Below, piece after piece: positions 12,038 through 24,100 of a DNA stretch of 64,000 bases. The notes beneath the pieces are model-generated. The model worked only from the letters and a program-made list of their open reading frames with translations, made no database searches and was not told the origin of the DNA. Location of the stretch: the NCBI GenBank assembly GCA_025766275.1, contig JAFKAC010000011.1, forward strand, positions 806,001 through 870,000, written 5' to 3'. Origin of the DNA: Lactarius indigo. Lineage: Eukaryota > Basidiomycota > Agaricomycetes > Russulales > Russulaceae. Each line of letters opens with the position of its first letter. Position 1 is the stretch's first letter. Position numbers and translations under genes: made by a program.

Positions 12038-14378
12038 ATGTTGCTGGCTTGTTTGACGATTATTGGCCTCGTCTCCACCCCTGCTGCCGTGAAGGCGGGC
12101 TCTGTACAGCTTCCTGGTCTTACGATCCCGGCCAGCGCTGCCGCTGACCGCGCATCGGTCGTCCAGATCTTCAACGACAGCTATAGCACCTACAGGTAAG
12201 TGCCGGGGCTTCAGAGGCGTGGTTCCCAATGCCGAACGTGTGATGTTTTTCCCAGGGAATTTGCATGGGGTCATGATGAAGTGGCTCCATTAAGCCAAGA
12301 ACCACTGGACCCTCTCAACGGGTGGGGTGCTTCCGTAGTAGACGCGATGTCTACGATGGTTTGTTTAACTTTGTTGTATCTTGTCTCTCTGTCCTTTTGC
12401 TGACCCCACGACCTTACCAGTACATCATGGGCTTGACAGTAATTGTTTTCTGTCGCTTTTCTTGCGCTTTTTGATCGATATCACGGATTACCTAGGACTT
12501 CTTCGACGAAGCGCTCAATTTCACGCAACACATTGACTTTACCAATTCGAACACCACCGACACTGTCAGGTAAATACCCAAACGACCTATGTGTTTCAGG
12601 CGCTATTGACGTCCCGTAGCGTGTTTGAGAGCACCATTCGTTACGTTGGAGGACTCATTAGCGCGTACGAGCTCAGTGGGAAGCAACATTACTTCCTGGT
12701 TGACAAAGCGAAGCAGCTTGCCGATCGCTTGTCGCTTGCGTGGTCCAAAGTGAGTGCATTGAAAGCACTAATTGAGACCACGGTGACCTCAAGATGATGT
12801 TCCAGGGAAATGTCGTTCCCTTTGGCCACCTGGACTTCAGTACTAACACGGTGGTCAACGAAACTGTGCGTCCTTGCACGACAGACTTAACGCGCACTGA
12901 CGTCGATAAATGCAGTCAAATATCGCAGAAGCTGGGACTGTGAGTCGCGACTTTGATAGTGCCTGTCAGCAGGCTGACACCGCCTTTAGCTCACCTTGGA
13001 GTGGTCCCGTCTAAGCAACTATACCGGAAACGACACTTACAGAAAATTGGTGGAAGATTCAGTGCTCAAGATAATGGCCAACGTGAGCCCATTCGATTAT
13101 CCGGCCGTATCTCTGGCCTCTAATGCGTCAATTAGTCAGCGCCTCTTCCAGGTAAGATTCACTCAAATAAAGTGAACATTTCCGGACCTATGCACTCACA
13201 CACTCAGGCCTTCCTGCCCAAGCTATAGCCCCCACCACTGGTCTTCCCGTCGGCGGATACGTGGTATGACGGTCGACTCGAAACGCAAACGCCTGCTCAA
13301 GTCCGTTTCCAGAGCTGGGGCGGGGGATCTGATAGCTATTTCGAATACCTCATCAAGTACGCACGACTGACGAACACGAACGATAACACGTTCGCGGACT
13401 CCTGGTCAGCGGCAGTTGATACATCTATAAGAACTCTGATCAAGGTCAGAAAATCTATGGATTTCTACTTGGCCGAATAGCTGACAACTGGGAAGACGTC
13501 TGCTGTGGGGAACCACGTATATCTGGCGGACTATGACAGCAAAGGACGGATCCGGCATGTAGGGTCTCATCTCGCTTGCTTCTATGCCGGGAACTGGCTG
13601 CTCGGTATTCTTATTTTTACAGCCTCTTTTCCCATATTTAAGTTCATCGGGCAGGTGGAAAATTGACTAATAATGATACTATCGTCCGACTTGCTTTACA
13701 GCTGAACGATGGTTGTTGGAACACTTACACGAGTGACGCGTACGTATGGATATAGCGCGCTGTGAATTCACGCTCACCGAGCTAATCTTAGAACTGGCAT
13801 TGGCCCAGAGGCATTTGCATTCAGTTCCGCAGACGGAAACTTCAGTGGAAATGGCAATCCCTCTGCTGCACAACTAGCGTTTTATAACCGACATGGTTTC
13901 TACATCACCGACCCATTCTACGTTCAGCGTCCGGAAGTGCTTGAAAGCAACTTCTACGCGTGGCGTGTGACCGGAAACGTTACGTACCTGAAACGTGCTC
14001 GGACTGCGATTGCCAGTTTCAACAAAATTTTATCCACGCAGCCGGGCTACGCAGGGATTTATGACGTCAATGACCGTACAACTCCGAGGGTCGACGAAAC
14101 GGAGAGTTTTTGGTTTGCGGAGGTGCTCAAGTACCTGTAAGTAAAATCCCTGCTACCGAAATACTATGATCTGTCTCACGTAGGTGGTTCCATTCCCATA
14201 GATATCTCACCTTCGATGACCCAAATCACATCAGTCTCGATGAATGTGCGCATAATCATATTAGAGTCCTGAATTACTTTTGCTCACGCCCCGTCAAGAC
14301 GTTTTTAATACAGAGGCGCATCCATTCTTAGCACCACCGGCCAAGGCAGTATATGGCAGTGGCCGGTATCGCCGCTAG
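12038..14378 (+). CDS. Secreted GH47 alpha-1,2-mannosidase, first copy
   Basis: Glycoside hydrolase family 47, class I alpha-1,2-mannosidase, which trims mannose from N-glycans with inversion and needs calcium. The ATG at 12038 gives a signal peptide (MLLACLTIIGLVSTPAAVKA). Family segments follow in order over about a dozen small exons: EFAWGHDEVAPLS, LDPLNGWGASVVDAMSTM, YIMGL, SVFESTIRYVGGLISAYEL, NIAEAGT, LTLEWSRLSNYTG, GGGSDSYFEYLIKYARLT, GNHVYLADYD, HLACFYAGNW, TGIGPEAFAF, RPEVLESNFYAWRVTGN, DETESFWFAEVLKYL, and the last exon FNTEAHPFLAPP ending GSGRYRR. Introns are about 50-60 bp with GT-AG ends and no break was found. Secretion or an ER/Golgi place is implied by the signal peptide. A second copy follows 0.6 kb downstream in the same direction. 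Confidence 0.88.
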
Positions 14379-14981
14379 GCTTGTCTCACGCTGGAGTCTC
14401 TTCCCACCGTAGAAAGACCAGGAAGCTCACGGCGTATGAGGATGAGGGGGAGGATGGGAGAAATCACAACAATGTTACATATGACTATTAGACTCGCAGG
14501 CTACTGTAGATTTGTTGGCCCTAGAACGAATTCGGGAGTCACCCAGCAACGCGAGAAGCGGAAGCAGGTGGCACATGTCACTGAAGATCAAATATAGTTA
14601 AGCGCTGTCAGAGACGCAAGCGACACAGGCGAGGACGCCACAGAGACCAGCCATTGACTCAGGCTAAAATCTAACGCTCACAGTAGCAACATCGTGACTA
14701 CGAATACTAAACACCCTTTTGTCTCTCTGATGGTCGCTGGGGTGCGCACAGCCGTGCTAGGCGTGCGCTCGAAGGAAAATTTGTGACGTCAATGTTTGTA
14801 ATCGAAGTTACTCGGCGAAGCCCATCTCCCGAGCGATCCTCTAATTTGAAATGACGTCTGCCATATTTAGATATACTGTGTCCTAGTTAAGGCTAGTCAC
14901 TTCCTAGCTCATATCATCGTCGTATAAAATGGCTGTCTCGTGCACGCTAGCTTCGTCAGCTGTGGACTTTAGACCGTTACT
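14379..14981. other. Intergenic between the GH47 genes
   Basis: About 600 bp with no open chain; it should hold the terminator of the first and the promoter of the second GH47 gene. Confidence 0.4.
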
Positions 14982-17475
14982 ATGAGAGTAACACTCACAT
15001 TCTTTTCGTCACTCCTTTTTCTCTCTTTCGCCGCTCGGGCTGCTCAGGTGCAGGACCCCGGCCTCACACTCCCTTATAACACAACACAGGACCTCGCAGA
15101 CGTCGTCAAGATATTCACCGATAGCTACAGCGTGTACCAGTCAGTGTTTATTGAGTAGAGTTTTCAGTTTACTGGTTGATTTTGGCCTATTGACAGTGCG
15201 TATGCATTTGGTCACGACGAGGTCGCGCCATTGAGCAAAAAGCCTTTGGACCCGCGTAACGGTTGGGGCGCCACAATAGTCGACGCGATGACCACCATGG
15301 CAAGCACCCTTCCACTCCCGTAAAGCGTGTTGTCCTGCTAATGCACGCGCCCTTGTAGAAAATCATGGGACTGACTGTAGGCCAATACCCTTCCACTTTT
15401 CAAAGTTACGTTCTCACAAGGGCCCTGCAGCCACAATTCAATGAAGCCCTCGATTTCGTTAAAAATAAGATTGATTTTTCGAAGTCCAACACCACAGATA
15501 CCGTCAGGTATGATCATCGAGGCTACGCGCGTGCACGCGCACTAATCTGGCCTCTGATACCTAGCGTTTTCGAGAGCACCATTCGATACATTGGCGGCCT
15601 TCTGAGCGCGTACGAACTAAACGGTCGGGAGGATCAGTTTCTAATAGATAAAGCAAAGCAACTTGCCGACAAGCTCTCCGCGGCTTGGGTCCAGGTTAGT
15701 ACGGTGGCCTTTAGGTGCGACGGTACCCTGTTTTAATTGTTTCAGGGAAACGATATCCCATATGGCTTTGTGGACTTCAACACCAGTTTGCCTGTCAAAG
15801 CTACTGTAAGATTTGCCTTACTCCTATGCCCAAATATTGATGGGCTCTTGAGCAGTCAAATATCGCTGAAGCAGGCACGGTATGTGTTAATGCAACTGAC
15901 ACAATTCTGGTACTTACCTCGCTCAGCTCACCTTGGAGTGGGCACGCCTTAGTCAGTATACCAGGGATGATAAGTACAGGCAGCTTGCAGAGGGAGCAGC
16001 CCGGAGAATAGCAAGTAACGTGAGTCCGACAGACAAAGCGCGTGCCATCTACTGACCCTTCATCAGCCTGCCCCACTCCCAGGTGAGTTGAAAGTTGGTC
16101 AGGAAGGGAAGTGCTCATACTTTCTCCATGGAAGGTCTTCCTGCACAAGGCATTGATCCTTCAACAGGCAAGCCCGTCGGAGGATATATAGGTGGTATAA
16201 TTGATCTCTCTGCCTGCCGTCCAACTTACCGGCCTTCCGTAGACCTGGGGAGGTGGTTCAGACAGTTACTTCGAGTATCTGATCAAATACGCTCGTCTTC
16301 CGAACACGACCGATACCATATTCGCAGATTCTTGGTTCACAGCCGTCGACTCGTCCATCAAGTCTCTGATGAAGGTAAGTTTCGTCTAATCCTTGGTTCT
16401 CCCCTCTTACAGACGGATGTCTCGGCCAGACGTCTACCGTCGGAAACCATGTGTACTTGGCAGATTTTGATGATACTAGATCGATCCGACCTGTGGGCTC
16501 ACATCTTGCCTGTTTCCATGCAGGAAACTGGATGCTGGGTGAGTATTTGTAGGGACACCGGTTCTCGAATATTTACCACGACCATCCAGGCGGCAAGCTA
16601 CTCGATAACCAAACAATCGTTGATTTGGCCCTGGAGTTAAACGACGCCTGCTGGAATACCTATGCAAAAGACGCGTAAGCAACAGCCTGTGTCTCAGCCA
16701 CATTAATTCCCATCCAAATTGCTCTATCATAGCACGGGGATTGGCCCGGAAGCATTCGCCTACGTGACCAAGGATACCGAAATTGCCAACGGCGTGACGC
16801 CGGAACAAGTATTATTTTATGGCCAGCACGGATACTATATTACCAGCTCGGATTATATTCAACGCCCAGAGGTCTTGGAAAGTAATTTCTATGCTTGGCG
16901 CGTGACCGGAGACCGAAAGTACATAGATCGTGCCAGGAGCGCTGTAAAGAACTTCAATAAGTATCTCAAAGTTTCCACTGGGGGTTTCGCAGGGATCGAC
17001 GATGTCAACGACCAACACACAACAAAAATCGACCGAACTCAGAGCTTCTGGTTCGCAGAAGTATTGAAGTATCTGTGCGTGCTTTTTTGCTCGGCTGCCC
17101 TTAGATAGAGGTTGATCGGCGCTCGTTCTCGTTGCAGCTACCTGACATTCGATGAGCCAAGCCATATCAGCCTCAACGATTGTGAGCACTTCATGAGCTC
17201 GTAAGCTGAACTGTATTTGATCGATCATAGATGTTTTCAACACGGAGGCTCACCCTTTGCTCGCCCCGCAGGAGGAGAGCTCCCTCAGGAGCGGCCAGCT
17301 GCGACCGTCAACCACCGAAAAGTTTGTCTACAAACCAGGACCAATTCCTCAACCCAGCCCGAAGTCCAACATTGTAGGAGACATTTTGAATAGCGTGCTC
17401 CAGGGCACTCGCCGCCGAACACTGTCCAAGTTTCGTGCTGGACATAGAACACATAGTCCATTAGATACCCTCTGA
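14982..17475 (+). CDS. Secreted GH47 alpha-1,2-mannosidase, second copy
   Basis: Tandem paralogue of the gene before it, with the same exon plan. The ATG at 14982 opens a signal peptide (MRVTLTFFSSLLFLSFAARA). Family segments include AYAFGHDEVAPLSKKPLDPR, GWGATIVDAMTTM, KIMGL, SVFESTIRYIGGLLSAYEL, LTLEWARLSQYT, GLPAQGIDPSTGKPVGGYI, HLACFHAGNWMLG, TGIGPEAFAY, RPEVLESNFYAWRVTGD and RTQSFWFAEVLKYL. The intron after TTM appears to use a GC donor (ATG then gcaagc). Unlike copy 1, whose C-terminus ends soon after HPFLAPP, this one continues about 65 residues past HPLLAP with a basic, low-complexity tail (TRRRTLSKFRAGHRTHSPLD) to the stop at 17475. Either the tail is real and specific to this copy, or an original nearby stop was lost. 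Confidence 0.86.
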
Positions 17476-17569
17476 CTGTACATGGACATGTGGGGATCAC
17501 TGAATGGATTCCATTTTTTGAGTAACAAAAAAATTGATGTGCAATATGAGATAGATTACGGCAACATTT

Positions 17570-18594
17570 TTACTTGCTGCTGCCAGTCCTGCGCGCAGCG
17601 ATGCCCACGAGTGCCTGCTTACCAGTGAGGAGGGCGAGTGTGGCAGCAGCCAGAACCATATAAAAGGATATGACCGAGACGAAGTTCGACCCAATACCAA
17701 AGCAATAAGCCCTCGATGAGAGCGAGAGAGAGGACAAAAGAAAGAATGCTCGGCGATAAAAGGTGAGGCACGCTCGGCTTAACAGCACCCCACTGTGTAG
17801 TCGCGCGCAAGAAGAGGGCGTGAATCAGCGATACATAAAGGCCCGGGGTTCGATCGATACACGCACCAGACCAAAGAGAACGACCCACGGGGCGAGGACG
17901 AGCGCGGCGAAAAAGGCCGAGACGAAGCGAGGGGGTAGCTTCGGCTCAGGGCGGAACTGTATGTGCGAGCTCGGGGCGCGGGTGGTAGAACGACTCGTCT
18001 GGGTGCACGGGCGCAGGCTGCGGATGGCGGGACTGTGGAGGTCGAAAAGGTCGAGCGCGGCAGGGCTGTGCACGAAAGAGCCGAGGAGAAGGGAGACGCG
18101 GAGCGGGGCTGCGCCGGAAGGCGGGAGAGAACTCGGTGGTTTGGCCATGTTCTGCGGGAATTTTTTTTGAGGTTAGTTAGAGCGGGGCGAGAGGAGGAAA
18201 GGACGCACCAGTTCGAATTTCGCCTTGCCGGAAGGCGTGACTTTGACGGGCTGGATGCCCTCTTCGCCCGTCGTCGAGTCGAAGAAACGCAGGAAGGTCT
18301 GGTGCGGCTGCACGCCGCTGTCGGTCGTCTGGTCCTGTAACTTGGAAAGTGAGCTTCAGGGTATCGCTCGAGCCCAAGACGACGGGGTCTGCGCGTTTTT
18401 GGAGAGAAATCCTGTTTGGACAGTCCGATTCAGCATGGAGTCGCAGATTATAGGCATTTCGCGTACGGCTCTGAACGCAGTTTACCCCCGTCGGGTCCAA
18501 TAACAGTCAGCTTGGGAGATTGAAGGGATAGTTGGCCAGCATGTGCGGCGGCGATGAGGCAAAAAAGGACCGAAAGGAGGATTTGAGGGCCCAT
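17570..18594 (-). pseudogene. SWP1: Oligosaccharyltransferase subunit Swp1/ribophorin II-like, frame broken
   Basis: The order of motifs fits Swp1/ribophorin II, a subunit of the ER oligosaccharyltransferase that N-glycosylates proteins. It starts at 18594 with a signal peptide (MGPQILLSVLFCLIAAAHAG), then QLSLQSPKLTVIGPDG, an intron, PVVLGSSDTLKLTFQ, SGVQPHQTFLRFFDSTTG, EEGIQPVKVTPSGKAKFEL, MAKPPSSLPPSGAAPLRVSL, GSFVHSPAALDLFDLH, PAPVHPDESFYHPRPELAHT, RPEPKLPPRFVSAFFAALVL, and C-terminal membrane segments (LSFVLSLALIEGLLLWYWV, then VLAAATLALLTGKQALVGIA). These do not stay in one frame: shifts are needed near 18345, 18025, 17963 and 17664. Either it is a decayed copy or the sequence has small indel errors here. 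Because the subunit is normally an essential single-copy gene, base-level errors are a serious alternative. Confidence 0.65.
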
Positions 18595-19615
18595 GTGATG
18601 TGCCAGTGAAAGTCAGGTCGGTGACGATGGTCAATTGAGGAAACGGCAACGAGCCACGTCAGGTCACGCAAGGTCACATGTTCACAGCCGGTTGGCCAGG
18701 GACTCAGCGTATGTTTTCTCTCACTTCTCTCTTTGGCGTTAAACGATGGCATTCGCGTTCAGGAATGAGTGTCTGAGTGAAGGCGCTTTCTCAACTTCAA
18801 CCGTACGAATCCGTGTCACTTCACTTCAATCTTTTAAAACCACATCTGATTCTTTTACTCACGCCGCCCTCTCTCGAGCAGCTACAACTGACCGTCTGGT
18901 TACCTCCGTGGGAGTCTTCGATGCCCCCTGGCCCTCTTCCAGGCAACGCTCCTCCGAAAATACATCTATCCCTCGTGCGACACTAGTACTACTATGAGCA
19001 AGACTTATTCAGTTGTGCGTCTTTCCCTAGGTGTCCGGCGTCGTCATCTCCATAGTCGTACATGGGGCCGTATCACGCTCCACAGAGGTCATGTTGATGA
19101 TGAGTCGGGTGGCAAGGGCAAATACACTCAGTGACTGTATAGTCTCATTGGCGGGTGATAACGTAGCTTTCGGTTCGGACGTCCGAAATGCTGGGTCGAA
19201 AATTCATGCGAGGCTATGCGAGCTATATTGGTCATAGCTAATCGACAGAATCCCTTTCGTTCGGACTTCTTGAAGTGGCTCAGATACCCACTGCATGAAA
19301 ATCCAATCCCAACTCTGGACGAACAGCTGTAAGAGCCAACTGAACTGACTCGCAGTGAATGGCTATAAATGGGGACAACGCACCAAAGGTTCGTAACAGC
19401 TAGAAGAGCGCAGCGACAAAACAAGCAGTGCAACAACACAAAACCCAGAGCGAAGACTCAGGCTATGCACGCACTGCCCCCATTACTGTTAGCAATTATT
19501 ATTACAGTAAGTATTTAGTCGAAGAATCTACGAAAATAAAAGCCCCTTCCAAAAAGAAAAAGAAAAAAGAAAACTTTTCGTTCGCGTTGCACTCTGAAAG
19601 CTCATTCTCAGTGCG
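18595..19615. other. Intergenic, no gene seen
   Basis: Short unrelated frames only. A purine-rich run of A and G lies at about 19546-19575, close to the next gene's start. Confidence 0.4.
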
Positions 19616-21480
19616 ATGGCGTCGCAGAGGTCTGACACACACGATCTCAGAGGCTTAACTGAGGCCGAGTCAATGCTGATCCTTCCAGCTGCCCGTTTGT
19701 GTGCAGCCCTTAATTATCTGGCGTACAATCCGGGGGGTGACTCCCTCTACTATGCTGAGAAGACATCTGGTGAATTGGTGCGCTTCTTTCTTCCTTTACT
19801 CCATTGAAATGCTAATCTGCGCCGCAACAGCAATTGGTCACCGACATCTCCAGGGAATATCCATCAACTCAAGAGGCGCCTCACCGCATCCACCCGGTGC
19901 TTAGGATCGTTGGTAAAAGGTGGAGGCGCACGGCGTGTGGAGGCAGGTCCCCAAAGCTCGAAGACATCTCACTTGAGTCTATCAAGAAGAGTTGCGCAAA
20001 TCTGGCGAAGAGAGATCCGAACCAGCCCCCTGTTTTCTATTCCACCGATCTGTCGACGCTCGTGGATCGTATTCCTAGGGTGCAGCATTGGTGGAAGACA
20101 GATGCGAAGCAACGTGAAGGTGAGTGATTGTGTTGCCTCCCAGAGAGTGCTTATAGTTCTTACACGACCTTCCGCCGTCGCCGTCGCCGTCACGTCCCGT
20201 ACGCCCGCCCGCATCTCCTCCATAACGCGTCGCCCCACTCAGGTCGGTCGAACAAGGGGAAGACCAAGGACAAGGCTCCCGTGCCCCTTGATCCCAACAC
20301 GGATGTCGATCCTCCGCCCCTACGACCAACTGCCTCGTGGCACCAAGCGCTCTGCTGCGGCCGTGGATCAAGGTCGAGGAGGTGTCAGATGAAGAAGACG
20401 ATGGAGTAACTGAGATCACCCCCTGGAAGTCAGGAAAGGCCGTCGCCCTACCGTGTGCGTTTTCAATCCCCGGATGCTCCTCCCAAGCAGCGCCGCCGCC
20501 TTGGAGATGTCCCCGGCAAGTGATGAGAGTGGATGACGAGCCAGTTTAACTGTGGGTGGCAAGAGGGGAGGTAAGTCGCAGTAAAAAAACGTAAACATTC
20601 GTATATTTCTGCGTGCTCACCCTCTGTATAGGACCGCTGCGATGCGTGCAAGCAGAGGAACGTACCCGTCTGCGAGCCACAGTGGGATGCTCGAAGGTCC
20701 TTCGCCTGCAAGACTTGTGCCAGAAGGAAAACGGCCTGCCGCACCACCAGAGTATGGCAGACCGAAATCACTAACTGGTTCCAGTGCATGCCCCAGGGGC
20801 CCCGCCATGTCCAAGGTAAGCCCGCGATGCTCCAAGTCTATCACGACATCCCTGACGATCCCATAGCGGATGTGACAAACGTCCCTGCACGACCTGCGAG
20901 TGGCGCGCCGGCGGTCCAGGCGGATGATGTTCCAGGTACATCTAAATTGACTTATTTTATGTCCTTATGAGATTGCGATCCCTCAGTTCTCTTAGAAGGT
21001 ACAGTGGCGATGGGTGCGGGTGCGGGGCACGGACGTGCAATAGGCCCCAATGGTAGGGCAACACGCCTTCCATTGTATAGTACAAATGCTGACCCTTCCT
21101 TAGCTGCCCCGCCAGCGGTGGACACCAACTCCCGCCTTTCAGCAATAGAAGCCAGCCTCATTGCATTGAATGTGCGCCTCGACAGAACGGATACCGATAT
21201 CTCCGCCATTAAGGGACACCAGACAAAGCAGGTAGAGATCCTGGCCGCGCTTGAGCGGACCCAGGACGATCTGAAGAAGATGGTCCTCATGCTGTGCGGC
21301 TATCATGCCGTTTCCGCAGCACCAGGGCGAGCTGGTAAGTATTCTTTCCTATTTGGAGTCTCGTATTCATTTAACTACTCGGCAGTTCAACACAGTCCGC
21401 CGGCCAGCCGGAAATCCGAGACAAAACCCGCGAGTAGGTTTGGATTGCGTTCGTCGCCCAGGTTGAATCGACGTGCATAG
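19616..21480 (+). CDS. Cys-cluster protein with C-terminal coiled coil
   Basis: Multi-exon gene, family not firmly identified. Exon 1 from 19616 reads MASQRSDTHDLRGLTEAESM and SGEL; the next exon contains QLVTDISREYPSTQEAPHRI and RIPRVQHWWKTDAKQREG. After further short exons comes a cysteine-rich block at about 20632-20815: CDACKQRNVPCEPQW, then FACKTCARRKTACRTT. The spacing (CxxCx6C and CxxCx6C) resembles a half Zn2Cys6 cluster repeated, as in Agaricomycete proteins thought to bind DNA. The last exons hold a heptad-rich stretch (SRLSAIEASLIALNVRLDRT, LAALERTQDDLKKMVLML) that should form a coiled coil for dimerisation. Exon joins between 20128 and 20580 are uncertain, since two frames compete. 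A transcription-related role is inference. Confidence 0.55.
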
Positions 21481-21977
21481 GTGCTCATATAATATTGGGA
21501 TTCAGTGCAGCAGGAAATTAGTATTACGGGGACGCGCGAGCGGTTGGTGGTCGGATCAGAGTAGAGCGTATGCTCCCGTCTCCGCAATATTATTCACAGA
21601 CAACCATTTAACTACAGTAGTATAATAATCATCTAATACTTGGGTCTAGCCTTGGAACTTTCCTTGGTGCTTTCCGGGCTGTGGTGTCTCCCAAATTTGT
21701 TTACACACACAAGATTTCTCTGTATTTATAGAGAAATAATATACTATTGCCTTCCCATGAACTGATTCTCCAGACGTGACATCTACCAATTCGACACAGG
21801 ACGAGCAGAATGGTCATCAAGGTGGTCATCTCGTTGGAAACTTGATGCCGGGAACGTACGGCGTCAAGGACAATTAAACGACAGAAACAAGACGAACCGT
21901 ACCTTGGAAGAAAGCGAGGAGGGAAGTGAGGATACGCATAGGAAAGACGGGAAAATACTAGTGACCCGCAAAAATAA
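21481..21977. other. Intergenic, AT-rich
   Basis: About 500 bp between the Cys-cluster gene and the tRNA; no coding chain seen. Confidence 0.4.
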
Positions 21978-22048
21978 GACCCGACCGTGGTTCGAACACG
22001 GGACCGCACGATCTGCAATCGTATGCTCTACCACTGAGCTACCGAGTC
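21978..22048 (-). tRNA. tRNA-Cys (anticodon GCA)
   Basis: Read on the minus strand, a 71-nt cloverleaf folds fully. The acceptor stem GACTCGG/TCGGGTC has two G-T pairs. The D arm is GCTC-AGTGGTA-GAGC, the anticodon arm TACGA-TTGCAGA-TCGTG with GCA at the anticodon, and the T arm CCGTG-TTCGAAC-CACGG. The D loop and T loop carry A box- and B box-like sequences (internal RNA polymerase III promoter). There is no intron. On the transcribed strand a T-run (cttatttttgc) follows the 3' end and may act as terminator. It lies 100 bp upstream of RPN3 in the opposite direction. Confidence 0.93.
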
Positions 22049-22150
22049 GTTATTGTTCGCCTTGACACATACCACTAAATTCGACCGACGATATTAGCAG
22101 AGAGTGACGCGTCGTGGGTAGACGCGTAACTCTGCAGCAAACTATCCACC

Positions 22151-23853
22151 ATGGCCGATGTCGAAATGAAGGACGCGAAGACCAAAGGCGATGCCGTGGA
22201 TGAGACTACGACCCCTCCGCCTCCGCCTCCAGCTTCACCCGTCTCCGAGATTAAATCCAACGTCACGCTCATCGAGAGAGCCGTCTCCACTCTCGAGCCG
22301 TGGTTTACTATCCGTGTCTTGCGCTCGTTGACCGCACTCCGGAAGCGTCTCGATGATAAGGCACTATCGGATGCCATTTCGGAGGTATACCCTCATGGTG
22401 CGTGAGTGCCTTCTCCGGGGATTCTATGCTCCTCATCCGTTGCAGATTCTCCGGTGAGAGCCTCTCTACTTTTGTGGCTCCCTGCTGCACCCCCTCCGGA
22501 CGAGTCCATGGAGGTCGATCCCGCTTCTCCGCCGAAACCCCCGCCAGAGACCGTACCCGAAACCGAGATCTACTTCCGCCTTCTCATCCTGCACCACCTC
22601 CTTACCTCGCCAAGTTCCTACTCCGAAGCCATCGACCTCGCCAACGAGACCGTACAGAAGATACAGTCACTGAACCGCAGAAGCCTGGACCCGATTGCGG
22701 CTAGGGTCTGGTTTGCGCTTGAACGTGCTTATGAGCTCGGTGGCGAGCTCTCTGATGCACGACCGTACGTCCTTTGACCTTTCTACCTTTTGTCATTGAC
22801 ACCTCTCTCTTTAGCCTGTTCCTTGCTGCCCAGCGAACCGCTTCCCTCCGCCACGACGACGAGACGCAAGCCTCGCTGATCAACCGCCTTCTCCGCAGTT
22901 ACCTTCATTACAGCCTCTACGACCAAGCTGACAAGCTGATCTCCAAAACGAATTTCCCCGCCTCCGCTCCTAATTCGCAATACGCTCGTTACCACTACTT
23001 TCTCGGTCGGATCAAGACCGTGCAGCTTGACTATACCGCGGCGCACACTAATCTACAACAGGCGATCCGCCGTGCACCAGCACCCAAACTCGCACCAGGG
23101 TTTTACCAAGCCGTGCACAAGCTGTTCGTGGTGGTAGAGCTCCTCATGGGCGACATCCCCGAACGCAGCCTTTTCCGGCACCCCGTGCTCGAGAAGGCAT
23201 TACGTGGATACTTTGACATCGTTAAAGGTCCGCTTTTTGTCGTGCAGGTCTTTTCCACAGGCTGACAGACATTACCTACGTTAGCGGTCCGCACTGGCTC
23301 TCTTTCGCAATTCCAGTCGACGCTTTCGACGCACGCGGCTGGCTTTGAAGCCGACAAGACCTACACGCTCGTCGCGCGGCTGCGGCAGAACGTAATCAAG
23401 ACGGGAATTCGTCGTCTCTCACTCTCGTACTCCCGTATCTCGCTGCGCGACATATGCGTCAAATTGCACCTCGATTCTGAAGAGGACGCCGAGTACATCG
23501 TCGGTAAGGCGATCCGCGATGGCGTTATTGAAGGTCGCATCGTACACGAGAAGGGCTGGATGGAGTGTGGTGGCCAGAAGACGGGATATGGCCCTGAGGT
23601 CAGCGAGATGTTTTCGCGGCGCATTGGGTATTGCTTGGAGTTGCACAACCAGAGCGTCAAGGTACGTGGTTGCCCTTGCAGTGCGCTTGTCAAGTGGAAG
23701 TTCACCCCCTACCAGGCGATGCGTTTCCCGCTTAATGCCCATAGGAAGGATATCGCGGATGCCGAAGGAGCCCGGGAACGGGAAAAGGAGCTAGCAAAGG
23801 AGATCCAGGACGGCGAAATAGACGAAGAAGATGCACTGGGCGGCGATTTCTGA
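22151..23853 (+). CDS. RPN3: 26S proteasome regulatory subunit Rpn3 (PSMD3)
   Basis: Non-ATPase subunit of the 19S lid, a scaffold protein of the proteasome. Exon 1 from 22151 begins MADVEMKDAKTKGDAVDETT with a Pro run, then LIERAVSTLEPWFTIRVLRS. Helical repeats follow (FRLLILHHLLTSPSSYSEAI, LINRLLRSYLHYSLYDQADK, YARYHYFLGRIKTVQLDYTA, LRGYFDIVKG). The PCI domain comes next (LRQNVIKTGIRRLSLSYSRI, LRDICVKLHLDSEEDAEYIV, KAIRDGVIEGRIVHEKGWME), then AMRFPLNAHRKD and an acidic tail (GEIDEEDALGGDF). Introns at about 22399-22445, 22765-22815, 23227-23283 and 23660-23714 restore the frame. Length and order match the family. It is the clearest housekeeping gene of the window. Confidence 0.92.
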
Positions 23854-24100
23854 TCCCTTTGTATGTACGATGTCACCAGCGAAAAACCTTTTTGAGGACA
23901 AATGATTTAAACATCTCTAATCTGCAGTGACTAGTCATTGGCCACCGGATGAGATCGTGGAACAGAACAAGCACTTTGTGTTGAACAATATTCGTCGCTA
24001 CAGAATTTGAACGTTTGAACCTCTGATGATAATCTTACTCTGCTCGCTTCATTCTTATTTCCAGTTCGACCGTCTGTATAACTCCAAGGACGGCTCCGAG

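Noticed and set aside
17763..18340. Long plus-strand frames of 135 and 125 codons, Arg/Gly-rich
   Set aside because: GC-rich shadows of the Swp1-like gene on minus, which has recognisable motifs.
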